Of a DNA stretch of 64,000 nucleotides, positions 10,164 to 22,693 are shown piece after piece (within the stretch, counting starts at the first letter, position 1; the number at the start of each line of letters is the position of its first letter). The DNA lies in assembly GCA_039707465.1 (NCBI GenBank), contig CM077643.1, positions 247,904,919 to 247,968,918 on the forward strand, in the 5' to 3' direction. The stretch comes from Rhabdophis nuchalis. Its lineage: Eukaryota > Chordata > Lepidosauria > Squamata > Natricidae. Both the position numbers and the translations under genes were made by a program. The notes under the pieces were generated by a model. The model was not told where the DNA came from, did no database searches, and saw only the letters and a program-made list of their open reading frames with translations.

Positions 10164-10257
10164 AGATGGATTATCCATCCATGTATTTCTAAGTCACCCG
10201 ACCCAAATGATTCTGAGCAAACAGCAATGCAAAGGGGTATTGTCTGAATACTACAGC

Positions 10258-10461
10258 AAGCAAACCAGGGGTGGTTTCACTTACTTTCCTTACCAGTTTG
10301 CAAATGTGAGTACGCCAATCCGCTTGCCTTCTGCGTATGCGCTTTGGCTTGAAAACATGCCTAAATAGGACGGCATAGAGACGGGGTGGGTGGCCTGCGA
10401 TTTCCACTACTGGTTCGAGTGAACCGGTCTGAACCGGCTGAATGCTACCTCTGAAGCAAAC
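10258..10461. mobile_element. Complete hAT-type MITE, 188 bp
   Basis: The element spans 10266-10453, starting caggggtggtttcac and ending gctacctctg. It is flanked by a perfect 8-bp duplication, aagcaaac (10258-10265 and 10454-10461). The interior has ccggtctgaaccgg and 'ttctgcgtatgcgc' blocks shared with the other family members. Confidence 0.85.
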
Positions 10462-12871
10462 CCACCTTGCCTGGGGTCTTTTTTTGGGGGGTATAAATTT
10501 TTATTTTTAACATAAAAAGCAAGTAAAAACATTCAATAAATTCAACTTTGTATAACATGTCATTCGGTCATAAGTTTTTGTGCATCGGTCTTTACAATTA
10601 CAAATGTAGTTATTAATTTTCCATCCAGTGTAACCCAACATATCATCATTATTAAGTTTAGATATATAAATATATATGTATGGAATTAAGACTATTTTTT
10701 CTTCATTTCATACCACCTTATTCTCTTGGATAATTAATTATCTGTATGGTAACAAGTAGTATTTATCAAAAATTAATCTTTTTCTGTAGTTATTCAACAA
10801 GTAGAAAAAAAAAGTTATCTGTAAATTCCTGTTTTATAACATTGTTCTCAATTGTCATTAACAAATACAGTACTAATATAAAATATATCACTTAATCAAA
10901 CACCCATAATATTTTCTCTATATAAAATCAAAAGGTTAACCAAATTTTCCATTATATATGTATCTCATTAATAACCTAGCTAATATACAAAATATCTTTC
11001 TAAGATAACATAGTCTCAGCTTATTGCAATATCTACCATTCATAACAATTGACTTTTATTTCTTAAAATTCTTTTATATATTATGTCTCCTGATTTATTT
11101 TGTCTAGCCATACCTTGCCTTGGGTCTTGAGGATCCATTGTCAATCTCCCACTGCTGGAAGGGGGGAGGGCAGGACTTTGTTACATGAGGGTCCTGCCTT
11201 GTCCAATGAGCTCAAGAGATAATCCTCCCATTTCAACTTCAGAACAAATTGGGGTGGTAAATTATGAGAGAGGATGCTTAAAGCCTTCTTAGTTTAAAGA
11301 GGTTTTGAGTTAGTCTCTCCAGGCCCAGTACCATCTTGAAATTTGGGGACAAAGAACTTGGGATCCCAAGGCCCCTTACATCCTCCAAAATATGGTCTCA
11401 AGAGCACATTTAAACTTTGCTATCCAATTGAAACTTTGAACATGGCAAGGAGAATAAACTGCGCGAACATTTGAACAAATTGCACGTGTTGCATTCCACT
11501 GTTATCTTAATTATAATTTAATTTTAAAAAATCATGTGGAGTTAACTCTGAATCTATCTCCTTCTTTGTCATACTTCCAGCAACCCCTGTCATGACCTTT
11601 GGAGAGCAAGTGTGGTCCTCAGCCCACAAAAGATCTCTTTTCATTAATCCAGTATGCTGGCTCCCTTGTGTAGGGGGAAATGTGGGTCCTGGGAAACGTT
11701 TTCAATGCTTTGAGGTAAGAGAAACTAACAAACAGTCCTTGATTCTACAGCCTAAATCAAGACAGCCATTCTACAGACCATCATTGAAGAGTGCAGTCTT
11801 CAAATAATAAGCATACCCATGTGAATTCATCCTAATTCTATTGCCTCAACTTCCCTTAAAAGAAGAGTAAATTAATTCTTTAACAAAGTATATCTCTATC
11901 TTCCTGGAAACAACTCAAAGATCAAAATGCTAATTTTTGGAGGGTGGTTTTGTTGGTTTTTTTGGAGACTATGAAGCTGGCTTGTATTTTGATGTTAGAG
12001 TCACATTTTCATTCAGGTTCAAAAGAGACACAGACTGGAATTCTGAGATTTTTGGCTGACCCTCTACCCTCAGCTCCAAAGCCCCAGGGAGGCAGCACTT
12101 TAGGAGAAAATGATGGGGCAAGGCGAGCTTGTTTAGACTTTCCCTCCAGTTGTTTTTCAGCTCAGAAAATCACATTGCTGACCTGTTTTTCACCCAGGAG
12201 TGGAACGAGGCACGGAAACTATGGGAATTCCACAGGTGAACAAGCAAGCTGGGCAAGCATGAGTTGAAAAAATGGCTCAGAGGGAAAGAGGTTTATTTAT
12301 CCGCCACTATCATCTGCGCCCTCTACAGTGACAGACAAATAAAGCAAATAAACACAAATAAAGCAACATGTTGGTAGAGCCAGGGAGCAAACAAATGTTT
12401 TTTCCCCCAATATTTTTTTTAATCAAAGAATCAAATAAATGTGTGAACAGGGTGGTACCTGAGTGTCATCCATTCTAATACAAATAAAGCTAATCAAGTT
12501 AATCATAATCCTTGCATTCAATCTACTTGTACATTTCTAATAATAATTCATACTTATATTAATTTATAGTCTCGCTATTCAATTATTCCACATTTTCTCT
12601 TGTCATTACACTACACTAATGTTTCCCCTTTTCTTGTTTCTATTACTTATTCTAGCTTTTGATCATATCACCCTTTATTTAAAAAAATCCTTTCTTATCT
12701 AATTTGTAATCCTGTTACTTACTTAAAAAAAGAAAAAGAAAAGGAAGAAGAGAGCGAGAGAAAAGAAAAAGTAACTCAAAACAGCAACAACGCAAGAAAA
12801 ATCCCTCTATCACCCTTGTCCGCTTCAGTACTTTCTTTGCTAAAGCAAATGCTTATTTTGAGATATTATTA
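10462..12871. other. Unassigned AT-rich DNA
   Basis: 10480-11100 and 12400-12760 are strongly AT-rich and lack any gene. They may be decayed LINE 3' regions, but I cannot assign them. 11100-12400 is of ordinary composition with no domain-bearing open frame. Confidence 0.4.
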
Positions 12872-13027
12872 CTTTAGAGCAGGGGTTCCCAAACTTGGCA
12901 ACTTTAAGACTTGTGGACTTCAACTCCCAGAATTCTCCAGCCAGCTATGCTATGCTGGCTGGAGAATTCTGGGAGTTGAAGTCCACAAGTCTTAAAGTTG
13001 CCAAGTTTGGGAACCCCTGCTTTAGAG
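12872..13027. mobile_element. Perfectly palindromic 140-bp hAT MITE
   Basis: The element spans 12880-13019. Its two 66-bp arms (12880-12945 and 12954-13019) are exact complements around an 8-base centre (tatgctat). The ends are caggggttcccaaac and its complement. The flanking duplication ctttagag is perfect (12872-12879 and 13020-13027). Degenerate relatives lie at 6326-6380 and 37884-37955. Confidence 0.92.
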
Positions 13028-15122
13028 GGTTTAAAAAAAATCTCTTTGAGTTGGGCCTCTCTCTCAGCTGAGCAGAGTGAACTGAAATACCATTACAGTC
13101 ACAGGGGATGAAATGAGTAGTCTTGCAGCAGAATTACAGGGTATATTTGAGTTGTGTCTATAAGCAACATTTGTATATGAGGAGCTCCCACCTGCAATAA
13201 CAAGTAGGTACAAAAAAAATGGGCCTCCAGATGTTGATGATGTCTGTTGGCTTTTAGACCTTTATCGAGGTCAGTTGGTGGTTAAGTAATAGGTAACTAA
13301 GCTATTCATCTATGAAGCTGCCCATATAAATATGAAATAGGGGGAAAGGCTGTAAAATAAATAACACTTTTTAAAAACAAGTAGTCTTCACTGTCATCAT
13401 CACAGCATATAGTGCTTTAGGGCAAGTTAAGAATCGGGGAGAATTTTGTTTTTCTCTTCACTCTTACACAATTTTGAAGGGGGGGGATACTATTTTTTTG
13501 GCTGAAGTCATTCAAGTTGACTTGAAGGTTTGCTTGAAAAACAAACTGCCCAGATGGGAAATCCCTTTTCCAGATATTGTTGTGGTTGGGTTCCAGAAGG
13601 AAATAATCCTTAGGCAAATTGTGTGGTTGCACCAGATTAACAGGAAAAACCAGACTGTACAGGAGCAGATAAACACTTTGAAGTGCATCCTAATTAAAAC
13701 TAATTTAGAGCTAGTATCGTTGTTGATTTCCCACAAAACTAAAGAATTAAAAACTCCAAATACCAGGTAAAGGTATCCTAATAATGAAGACAACTGGTTA
13801 ACTGGAGGGGGGTGGGGGTGTTAGAATTTCCTTCTCAGAAGTTGGTTGTCAATGCTGGGTCTAAAGGGAGATACGTCTGCCATTTTCTTTGCCTTACTGG
13901 GTTACTGCAGCCTAACCTGTTTGGGATTATTCTTTGAAGAAAGGATGGGACTATTAGGGAGTGTTCAGGACATGTTACAACTTTGTGCTTTGCAATGAAA
14001 GTGCCTAAGGAAGGACAAGCATGTCTTGAATAATCTGTGTTATTATGATCTTTATCTTTCTATGATCCCTTCTAAGGTACAGGTTCTATGATTCCTTCTC
14101 AGCAACAGCTGAGCACCTTTTAAAATTATCGTCTGGCTCATTCTCACAACACTCTTTCAGATAGTAAGGATGTGATCGCAGTCCCTTTCAGTATCCCTAT
14201 CGTAGCTCTACAAATACTTCAGGGAAGCTGGTGGGACCAAACCAAACCAAAATATGAAATTCCACGCCCCAAACCACAGAATGAGCGTGGCCCAGTAGGA
14301 AACTTAACAGAAGTTCCCTGCCCTACGTTGCTATTGCTGCAATCTTATTTTAACACAACACTCGTCGGTTTGATCCACCCTAGTATGCTGTATTGTCTTT
14401 TTCTTTTCTTTTCATGAGGAGATTATATTTTCTAGTGTGGGGGAAACACGAAGAATTTTTTTAAAAAACCACTATGCTTCAGCTATATCAAGCAGGTTAA
14501 TGAATTTAAACCAAGGGATTCTCTCCCTACCCCTTGTTTCCCAGAGTCCTCTACAGTAATTATTATCACTGCAAAGAATGTGACCAAAGCTTGAAAAGCA
14601 TTGTTATATATGTGCACTGGAAGAGCAACACTCTATTTCTTATGGGTCATCCTTGACATGCAATTCAATCGTCGATTGTGAGACGATCCAGATTCATTTT
14701 TCTGCCATACAGTCTCTGACCCCTTCGTGGTACTGCTTTTAGCACTCTCTGCTGGAGTTAGTGCAGGATACTTTTTTTTGCCTGAAGCAAATCTTCCAAC
14801 TCATCCCGTCAACAGAACCGATAGTTGAGAAAGTGAATCTAACTTCTCAACTATTCCTGAGAATAATAGGGTAGTTTATGGATCATGGGGTCAAGGGCAT
14901 GGCATGCCCAGCTCCATAAAGCAATATTATATTCCTGCATCTGCCCTGTGTGATAATTGACAGCTACTTCCTTATGCCATATTGTTGTAAGGCTGGCCCT
15001 AACTGACATTTACAATGGCACCAACCTCAGACTGGTGATTCTGTTGAAAATGTGTCCAAACAATAGCTCTGCCAAGGTGAGGAGAAGCAGTGGCTATATT
15101 TTCATTATATTTTCATTTCAGT
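13028..15122. other. Unassigned non-coding DNA
   Basis: No gene is recognised. A 98-codon plus-strand frame at 13474-13770 has no known domain and no neighbouring splice signals that I can defend. Confidence 0.4.
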
Positions 15123-15172
15123 GGTGTAAAACACTGTGGAGCGATATATAAGTTTAAGTGGTATTGCTATTG
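15123..15172 (+). mobile_element. SINE tail fragment
   Basis: The segment 'gatatataagtttaagtgg' plus tattgctattg matches the 3' tail of the SINE family at 8096-8345. The rest of the SINE is absent. Confidence 0.55.
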
Positions 15173-15514
15173 TGCGTGAGGAAGAACTGTATCTCCCAAG
15201 TTTTATTAATTTCCCAAGTTGCAATCCCTATAATTAGTTAGGAAAAACAAAGGAACTCACTCAAAATTGTTTCCAGTGGGGCTTGCAGCATATAAATATC
15301 CTGATCAGAGATGGTTGGTGAAACGTTAGAAACAATTATTCTAATTAAATTGAAATATCAAATCTCGGGCATTTACAAAGTAGGCCTTTTAGCAATTCTA
15401 TTATTCAGTGTTTGTGGACAGCTTCACTAAAATGGGCTTCTTGTGACTTGGAGCACCAAGTAACCTTAAGGCTACAGGAAAGAGAAAAATGGAGAAGATA
15501 CTTTTTCACTATTC

Positions 15515-15840
15515 CATTGATCCAGTGGTGGGTTGCAGGAGGTACGCCCTGGTGCGGGCGTACTGGAGCCTGCTCAGAGAACCGGATACTGTTCCGGTAT
15601 GGTGCTCCGGAGGGCCCACCCACCCGTCTGAGCTCTTTACTGGTCTTTTAAGTCTTTGGTGCTTCCGCGCATGGTGCGTACAGTGCCTGCGCAATGCTCC
15701 ACTGAGCAGCTGGAGCGTCGCAGAGGCTTGTGGAGGTGCTAAGATGCATGTGTGCACTGCGCGCGTCCATGTGGACACTGCTGGGCTTGTTCTAACCGTA
15801 CTGGTTGGAACAAAATCCGGAACCCACCACTGCATTGATC
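15515..15840 (+). mobile_element. Complete hAT-type MITE, 310 bp
   Basis: The element spans 15523-15832 with terminal repeats cagtggtgggtt and aacccaccactg. A perfect 8-bp duplication, cattgatc, lies at 15515-15522 and 15833-15840. No transposase is present, so it depends on an autonomous hAT in trans. Sister copies are at 25425-25742 (opposite orientation) and 32871-33166. Confidence 0.9.
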
Positions 15841-16634
<794 letters not shown>

Positions 16635-16845
16635 GCATACCGGGTTGGGAAAGAGTACTAGAAACTCTGGGGCGGGAGGGAGTAAAAGGTGAATGAGGAT
16701 TCACATAAGGGAATTGCCCCCAACTGTCTTTATTAATTCTGGTCTTGTTTTGCAGCAGAGTGAACAAATTCATCTAAGAGTCCCTCTTTGGATAGTTGTG
16801 CTGGGGGTGTGGCAACGCAGAATGGGTTGGCTGGAGCTGATCCAT

Positions 16846-17231
16846 GTGAGATATTTGGAAAAAATTTCAACAACTGGTTGCTGAGTGGGCGTGGCCATGG
16901 TGGGGGTGGCCTAGTCAGCCTTCTATAGCACAGATGGGGAGGGGGGAGAGTTTTTGCCTTCCCCAGGCTCCGGGGGCTTTCCTTGAGCCTCTGGGAGGGC
17001 GAAAACTGCCTCTCCTGGGCTCCCGAGACCCATTTCCAGCCTTCCAGAACTTCCAGGTCGATTTTTTCTCTTCCCAGAGCCTCCTCATGGGCCCTGCACT
17101 TACCACACATCCAAAATGGAGAGTCCTGGGTGGGGAGGGGCCAGACAGGTGGTTGGAGGTTCTCTCAACCAGCCATAACATTAGCTATGGGTTCTCCCAA
17201 ACCCAGGCGAACCTGTAGCAGCCCACCCATG
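16846..17231. mobile_element. hAT-type MITE, ends uncertain
   Basis: The right end, ggcgaacctgtagcagccca, is a variant of the complement of the CAGTGGTGGG terminus. The left part has 'gagtgggcgtggccatggtg', typical of the family. I found no convincing duplication. Confidence 0.5.
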
Positions 17232-17520
17232 CCTCCATCATATTTAGGTGTACTTTCTGCATTTTTTGAAGTAATGCCTGAACAAGGCTTTGAGTCCCCA
17301 GAGAAACAATTAACTTTGCTGCCATTCAGTAGCAGACATGAAATTTGCCTACAGTACTTACTTCAAAAATTGTTAAGTGCATATGAATCAAGAGTAGATG
17401 CTACCAAAGCAATACTGTACTGTAATGTGAAACCATTATTTTTCTATGAAACTAAATGTCATGTTCCTCTTTCCTGTTTTTAGTTTTGGATAAATGTATT
17501 GTTCTTAAACATCAAGTGAA

Positions 17521-17888
17521 TACAAAGGTAGACCATTAAAAGCCATAACGGCATTGAAAAAAGGGACTTATGACTGTTTGTCACACTTATGACCATTGCA
17601 GTATCTCCATGGCCATGTGATTAAAATTCAGATGCTTGGAAACTGACTCATAGTTATGACGGTTGCAGTGTCCCAGGATCATGCGATCCCCTTTTGCGGC
17701 CTTCTGACAAGCAAAGTCAATGGGGAAGCCACTTAAGAACTGTGTTACTAACTTAACAACTGCAGTGACTCACTTAACAACTATAGCAAGAAAGGTTATA
17801 AAATGGGGCAACATTCATTTAACAACTGTTTTGCTTAACAACAGAAATTTGGGGCTCAATTGTGGTCAAAGGTCAAGGACTACCTGTA
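17521..17888. mobile_element. Tc1/mariner-type MITE (GGTAGTCCTCGACTTAC family)
   Basis: The element spans 17523-17886 and is flanked by TA on both sides. It ends in caaggactacctg and carries the family interior 'ttatgacggttgcagtgtcc' and 'gacaagcaaagtcaatgggg'. Copies occur at 29168, 31644, 40717 and 52370. There is no transposase. Confidence 0.75.
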
Positions 17889-18331
17889 GTTTGGCTTTTA
17901 GGGGGCAACCAATATCGCAAAGGCTCGGGAACAAAGATTTCCATCTCAGTCTTATCCATGAGGTCTGCTGCGAAGTCCAAAAGGGTCTTAGGTCTGGGCA
18001 AGAGCATCTTTAATGAACCACAATGATGCCAAAATGATGACATGTGCATTGATGTTGTGGCACAAATGCCAATACATCCTAACATCTGCCATAAGCATAT
18101 ATGCTGCAACATTTTTATGGTGATGGTGATACATTCATTTCATTACAGTTTCCACCCTGCTTCAGCAGATACTACTAGTAAGCACATCAATATACTGTTC
18201 CTTTGTATTGCATATTGGTTTGTTATATTTTGGGGTACAATAGTTCTTTTTCCATATTAAGATTATATGTTACCCTGAAATTGTTGGAGGAAAAAAAATT
18301 CTAAAGTTTTGGAGGAGAACAAATCCATCTA
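17889..18331. other. Unassigned spacer
   Basis: Nothing recognised. Confidence 0.4.
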
Positions 18332-18333
18332 TC

Positions 18334-18424
<91 letters not shown>

Positions 18425-18432
18425 ATCTATCT
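18332..18432 (+). repeat. (TATC)n, i.e. (GATA)n, microsatellite
   Basis: About 24 near-perfect copies. GATA repeats (Bkm-type) are known to be amplified in snakes, notably on the W chromosome. This array alone does not place the window on any chromosome. Confidence 0.95.
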
Positions 18433-19310
18433 CGAGGGCTACCTATATTCCTTTAAAATGTTCTGCAACTCTAGACACCTTTCCTTTCGGTATGGCCATG
18501 GATCCAAGTGATCAGGATGAAGATTATGTTGAATTTTTGAAGGAGAAAATGCATCATCATCAAATACTATAATCCTAGAATGTATCAAGAATCTCAAGTG
18601 GTAGACATTAACTGTGGCTCTCCAACTGGACGGAAGCGAAGGATGGTATTACTTAAGTCAATAGCCAAGCTGACTTTGGGAGAAAATAGAGAATGATTAA
18701 GAACTTCCTGACTGACCAGGCAGCGCAAGTTGCACACATTACACATCTGAAGTTTTTGTGGTCACATGGTTGTGACCAAAAAGTCGGCTCTAGTCTGAGC
18801 AGATGGCGACGCAGATGGATGCCGTCAAATCCGATGACCCTGCAAACACAAAGGTTTGTTTTTCAGCGACTGATCTTTCTAGACCACGTCTGCTCTTAAT
18901 CATATCTCGGTGTACCCGGCTGACTATTTCGGTGTCTTCAGTCAGAAACGGCCTGAATGATTACTCTCAGGAATTTCCTGCTTCCCATTAAGGCATATCC
19001 TCGTGGATCAGAGAGTTTGATGACCTTGGATCTTTTAGCTTGATTGCAAGCAGGCCTCATTATGCTACAGCCTGATCCTCCAGCTTGGATAAGTTTGCTT
19101 GTTATGAGCCTTCGTTATTGCGTACAGCAATACAAATGTACAACTAGCTAGTTGTAGAGGCTTGGCTAATTATGGGAACAACAGTTTGCAAGTCAAACAA
19201 TGTGCTTGTCGTGATCTGGTTGGCAGTAACCACTTCCCTACCATCACCCCTCTAGATTTAAGATGTCAGAAGTGCTGGTTTAGCAGCATTGCCAAACATG
19301 GACACTATGG
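18433..19310. other. Unassigned non-coding DNA
   Basis: 18790-18990 has somewhat more CpG than its surroundings, but no domain-bearing frame or element end is visible. Confidence 0.4.
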
Positions 19311-19523
19311 GTTGTGCACAGTAATGGTGTCCTCTTACCTTTGCTACTGGTTCGGGACTGGGAGTGCACAGGAGGGGGCACTTCCATGCATGTGCAGAAC
19401 CTTCTGCACATGCGCAGAGCATCCATAATGACGTTTGGGTGGGTGGGTGGAGCCTTCCGCCGCCACCACTACCGGTTTGCCCGAAACAGGGCAAACCAGC
19501 AGAATACCATCTCTGGTTGGGTG
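19311..19523. mobile_element. hAT-type MITE
   Basis: The element spans 19319-19515, starting cagtaatggtgtcc and ending gaataccatctctg. The interior includes 'gtgcagaaccttctgcacat' and 'ggagccttccgccgccacca'. Flanks gttgtgca and gttgggtg match at 5 of 8 positions. Confidence 0.65.
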
Positions 19524-19567
19524 GTAAAATGTGCTTGGGTTCTCCAGTTTATTGAACTTTAGCTTGC

Positions 19568-19690
19568 CATGTTCAAAGCATGTGTCATAAAAGCACAGTA
19601 TGTTCAAAGCATGTGTCATAAAAGCACAGGCTGATTGCTTTTGCCATGTTCAAAGCATGTGTCATAAAAGCACAGGCTGATTGCTTTTGC
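19568..19690 (+). repeat. 46-bp tandem repeat, 2.7 copies
   Basis: A 31-bp partial unit (19568-19598) is followed by two 46-bp units (19599-19644 and 19645-19690), differing only at the first base. Each contains 'atgttcaaagcatgtgtc' and ends gctgattgcttttgc. Confidence 0.9.
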
Positions 19691-20387
19691 AGACTGTGCA
19701 ACTTAATGAGACTGAGCAAGACGGAAAGACCTTGTGATAACACCTTTGTCTTCACACCTAGGGTCATTGCTCGCTTACCTTCCTTTATCTCCATTACATC
19801 AATGCAAAAACATTTAGTTCACATTAAACCATTCTTTTGTCAGTGACTGCTAGCTATATGTAACTATCACTTTCTTGCATTTATTTTTACCATTCCCTAT
19901 CCTACTTATTCATGAGTCTACCTTTTGATAATAGTTCATGCATCTAATGAAGTCAGCTATAAACCATGAAAATCTATACAGCATTGTATTTCTTCCTTTA
20001 AAAATAATAATAATAATAATAATAATTTATTATATTTATAAACCGCCATGTTTAAAAAAAACCCTACTGCTGTTTTTGCTTTCTAACAGTCTGATAAAGC
20101 TGTTTTTGAGGGGGGAAAACACCCTTATAGCGTTGGCGTATTTTTCCTCTGTTTATTATTTAAAAAAATTACATTGTGGACGCTACTTTTTACTTCTTAA
20201 ATGGAAGAATATAAAAATAGTCCAAAACAAATGAAAACTGATGTGAAGTGAGGAATCGTATCGTCTTGATTATTTCTAGCTCCTAAGAATTGTAAAATCA
20301 ACATAATAGCCAATATTGCTAGCAGTCACTGCTACGATATTATAATATGTGGTCTTGTGTTTCTAATGTTTTATGTTTTCTTAACAT
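19691..20387. other. Unassigned, with an (AAT)n tract
   Basis: An (AAT)8 tract at about 20002-20026, followed by 'tatatttataaaccgccatg', could be a tiny L2-group 3' remnant. The rest is unassigned. Confidence 0.4.
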
Positions 20388-20625
20388 CGTCATCATCATC
20401 ATCCTAAAAATTGCCTATCCACTGGGATGAAGGCCTCTTCCACATGTTTCCAGCCAATACAGCCCTGAGCTTTCTTTTCCTAATTGGGCCGACAATACTT
20501 GCTGATGTTGTTGTTCCATCTTGTTTTAGGTCTCTTTCGTGATTGCTTTTTATCAAGTGGGATCTGTTATAGTTGTTATACGCATATGATTTTATATGCA
20601 GCTCTATCATTCTTCTCTATTGTGG
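20388..20625 (-). pseudogene. Remnant of a LINE-type endonuclease/RT C-terminus
   Basis: On the minus strand the last codons before about 20405 read W-K-R-P-S-S-Q-W-I-G after a basic stretch. This resembles the degenerate C-terminal tail of vertebrate non-LTR endonuclease-reverse-transcriptase proteins, where a W..MEEAF-like block precedes the stop. A CAT/ATC trinucleotide tract at 20388-20402 would be the 3' tail. Clade is not assignable by eye. Confidence 0.35.
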
Positions 20626-20788
20626 TTGTTTCCTGTATCACATTGTCACTCTAGGATGCATCTCTATTGTCCCTATGAAGCATTTCCTGTTCCTCTTGTA
20701 TTACTCGCTCTCTAGTAAAAGGGTTTCTGCATAGTGATGGCTTGTAGTGTGCTTACTCACTCAACATGAAATAGGATCCATTTTATGA

Positions 20789-21053
20789 CTACCACCTGCC
20801 ATCAGTTCTTCTTGTTATGTGCCCATTTCAATTTCACTTCTTTTATTTACTTGATGATATGATATACTTATGTTTTCTAATCCATGTGCAGGTTTTTCTA
20901 TCTTGTCTTTGTTATTTATGAAATCTAGATAATTGGAATGTCATTTACACCACAAAGAAAATTTTGTAGTGTGCGACTCATGTCCATTTTTCTAATCAAA
21001 CACTATATTCCATGTAGAATATATGTAAATCTGGACGACCATTAGATGTTAAA
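20789..21053 (+). repeat. Left copy of the ~262-bp direct repeat flanking the gypsy element
   Basis: It begins ttttatgact and runs to 'ccattagatgttaaa', immediately before the LTR. It is almost identical to 22903-23177, with only a few substitutions and small differences. It is AT-rich and non-coding. Confidence 0.92.
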
Positions 21054-21402
21054 TGTTGTGTCCTCGACCTGCGACCGGTCTCGACCTATGACCGGCCACA
21101 GGTCTTCCAGACTGCCGCTTTGAAGCCATGGAGACAGGCTGTAGCAAGCTGGCTAACCGCTAGTCGCGCCTGATTGGCTAAGGCGCGCCTGGCGGGAAGC
21201 CGGCTCTTGCCGCAGCCTGATTGGCTTCCCGTTTGACAGCTCCATATATAAAGAGCTGTCAAACGCGGGAGCCCCTGTCTACCGCTCCTTTTCAGTATTG
21301 TATATAGTTGAATTATCTTGCTGCCTGAAATAAACGGCTATAGTTTTTCTGAGCAAACCTGGCTGGACTCCCTCATTCTCTACCACACCAGAGAATCTAA
21401 CA
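21054..21402 (+). mobile_element. 5' LTR of a Ty3/gypsy element
   Basis: The 349-bp sequence starts TGTTGTG and ends CTAACA (TG...CA rule). It contains two inverted CCAAT modules (cctgattggct near 21170 and 21216), a TATA box at 21245-21251 and a polyadenylation signal at 21329-21334. A primer-binding-site candidate follows directly. The 56299-56616 solo LTR is a diverged relative with the same order of modules. No matching 3' LTR exists in this window. Confidence 0.85.
21230..21265 (+). promoter_or_regulatory. TATA box inside a perfect inverted repeat
   Basis: Arms cgtttgacagctc (21230-21242) and gagctgtcaaacg (21253-21265) are exact complements. The 10-base loop catatataaa holds the TATA box. 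The related solo LTR has the same arrangement at 56449-56489 with paired changes on both arms. Confidence 0.8.
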
Positions 21403-21403
21403 C

Positions 21404-21421
21404 TGGCGACGAGGGCTGGGG
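21404..21421 (+). promoter_or_regulatory. Primer-binding-site candidate
   Basis: tggcgacgagggctgggg begins 1-2 bases after the LTR end and has the TGGCGACGAGG form seen in several vertebrate gypsy elements. The tRNA primer is not determined. Confidence 0.55.
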
Positions 21422-21514
21422 CCAGGCAGAGCTCTACTTGCGGAGGAAAGAATCATTTCCTCACAAAAAATTTTCTTCCCCTTTTTACCCTTTTCGTTAG
21501 CGGTACGATCCACC

Positions 21515-22693
21515 ATGGGTTCAGTTCCTCCCTTCGCTCCTTTTGACTCTTCAAAGGAGACCTGGGTCTCGTTTATGGCACGCTTCGAGTGCTTTATCCT
21601 GGCCAATGATTACGGGGCGCTGCCTCCGGCCAGGAAGTTGGGGCATTTCTTGGGCTGCGGCGGCCCGGAACTCTTCACAACCGCCCGCACCGTGGCCGCG
21701 CCGACTGAGGTGTATGAAGTTCCGTGGGACACCCTGATCGAGCGGCTCCAGGCCCACTACGCCCCGGTGCCATCGCGGATGACCCATCGCTTTGCCTTTC
21801 GGAAGTGCCTGCAGAAACCAAACCAGTCGGTGGCCGATTTCCTTCAGGCACTCCGTGTGGCCAACATCCCGTGCAATTTCGCCTCCGCCTTCCTAGACGA
21901 ATCGCTGCTAGAACAGTTCATATGGGGCCTCAGAGAAATCCGCCTCAGAAGGCGCCTGCTGGCCCGCACGGAGCTAACGCTGGAGCAGGCGGTAGACGAG
22001 GCTCAGGCATTCGAAATGTCTGAGTCCTCGGTCTTTGACCGGGACCTGGACCGCCAACCGGCTGCTCGCACCTGCCTGGTGGAAGACTCCGACGACCTGG
22101 ACGAGGAAGACTGGGTCGCCTATGTGCGGTCGGCCGGCCGCAGGCCTCTCCAACCATCCTCCAGCAAATGCTTGGGCTGCGGGGGAAAGCACCCCCGAGC
22201 CGATTGCCCGTTCCGGGCCGCCACCTGCCGCCGCTGCGGCCGAAAGGGCCACCTGGCTGCCGTCTGCCGTGCCGCAGCGCCTACCGACTCACCGCCCACC
22301 CCGGAGCCCCAACGGCGCACCGGAGACGACCGGAGGGGTCAGGCGACCCAACAACCCGCCCAGCGACGCCAGGGCCGACGCCAACAGCCGCAGCCATCCG
22401 GCTGCTTCGCCTTGACGGACGCACCCGCCCCGCAGGAAGCCTTGCCCGAACGTACGCAGCTTCAAACGACTGTAAAACTGGAGGGGGTGGGGGTCCACAT
22501 GGAGGTGGACTCGGGCTCCTCTAGGTCCATCATCTCCCGGGCACAGTTGGCCAAGATCCGCCCTGACCTCTCCCTGGACGTTTTGTCCCCTCCTCTAACA
22601 GTCCTGCGGGACTACCAAGGGACTTCTATTCCCACCTTGGGCCAGATCTCCCTGGGGGTGATGGGGCTTTCAAGGGGCGATTGCCTATCTTAG
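21515..22693 (+). pseudogene. gag: Ty3/gypsy gag-protease polyprotein, frame breaks in protease
   Basis: The 392-codon frame starts at an ATG in good context (ccaccATGG) 112 bases after the LTR. Residues of about 15-170 form a capsid-like gag region. Two CCHC zinc knuckles follow: C219-C222-H226-C231 (a CX2CX3HX4C variant) and C238-C241-H246-C251. A proline/arginine-rich linker leads to an aspartic protease with the catalytic D332-S-G at V-D-S-G-S-S. The frame is lost at about 22670. The expected continuation (I-I-G-M-D-W-L) is in another frame from 22681. Gag packages element RNA and the protease matures the polyprotein. GC content is far above that of the flanks, in keeping with a recent foreign insertion into AT-rich DNA. 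This copy cannot be autonomous because most of pol is absent. Confidence 0.85.

Noticed and set aside
13474..13770. A 98-codon plus-strand frame
   Set aside because: No known motif, no convincing splice or promoter context, and an overlapping open frame on the opposite strand.
19568..19690. Direct repeats suggestive of a CRISPR array
   Set aside because: The units are adjacent with no unique spacers, and the DNA is vertebrate.
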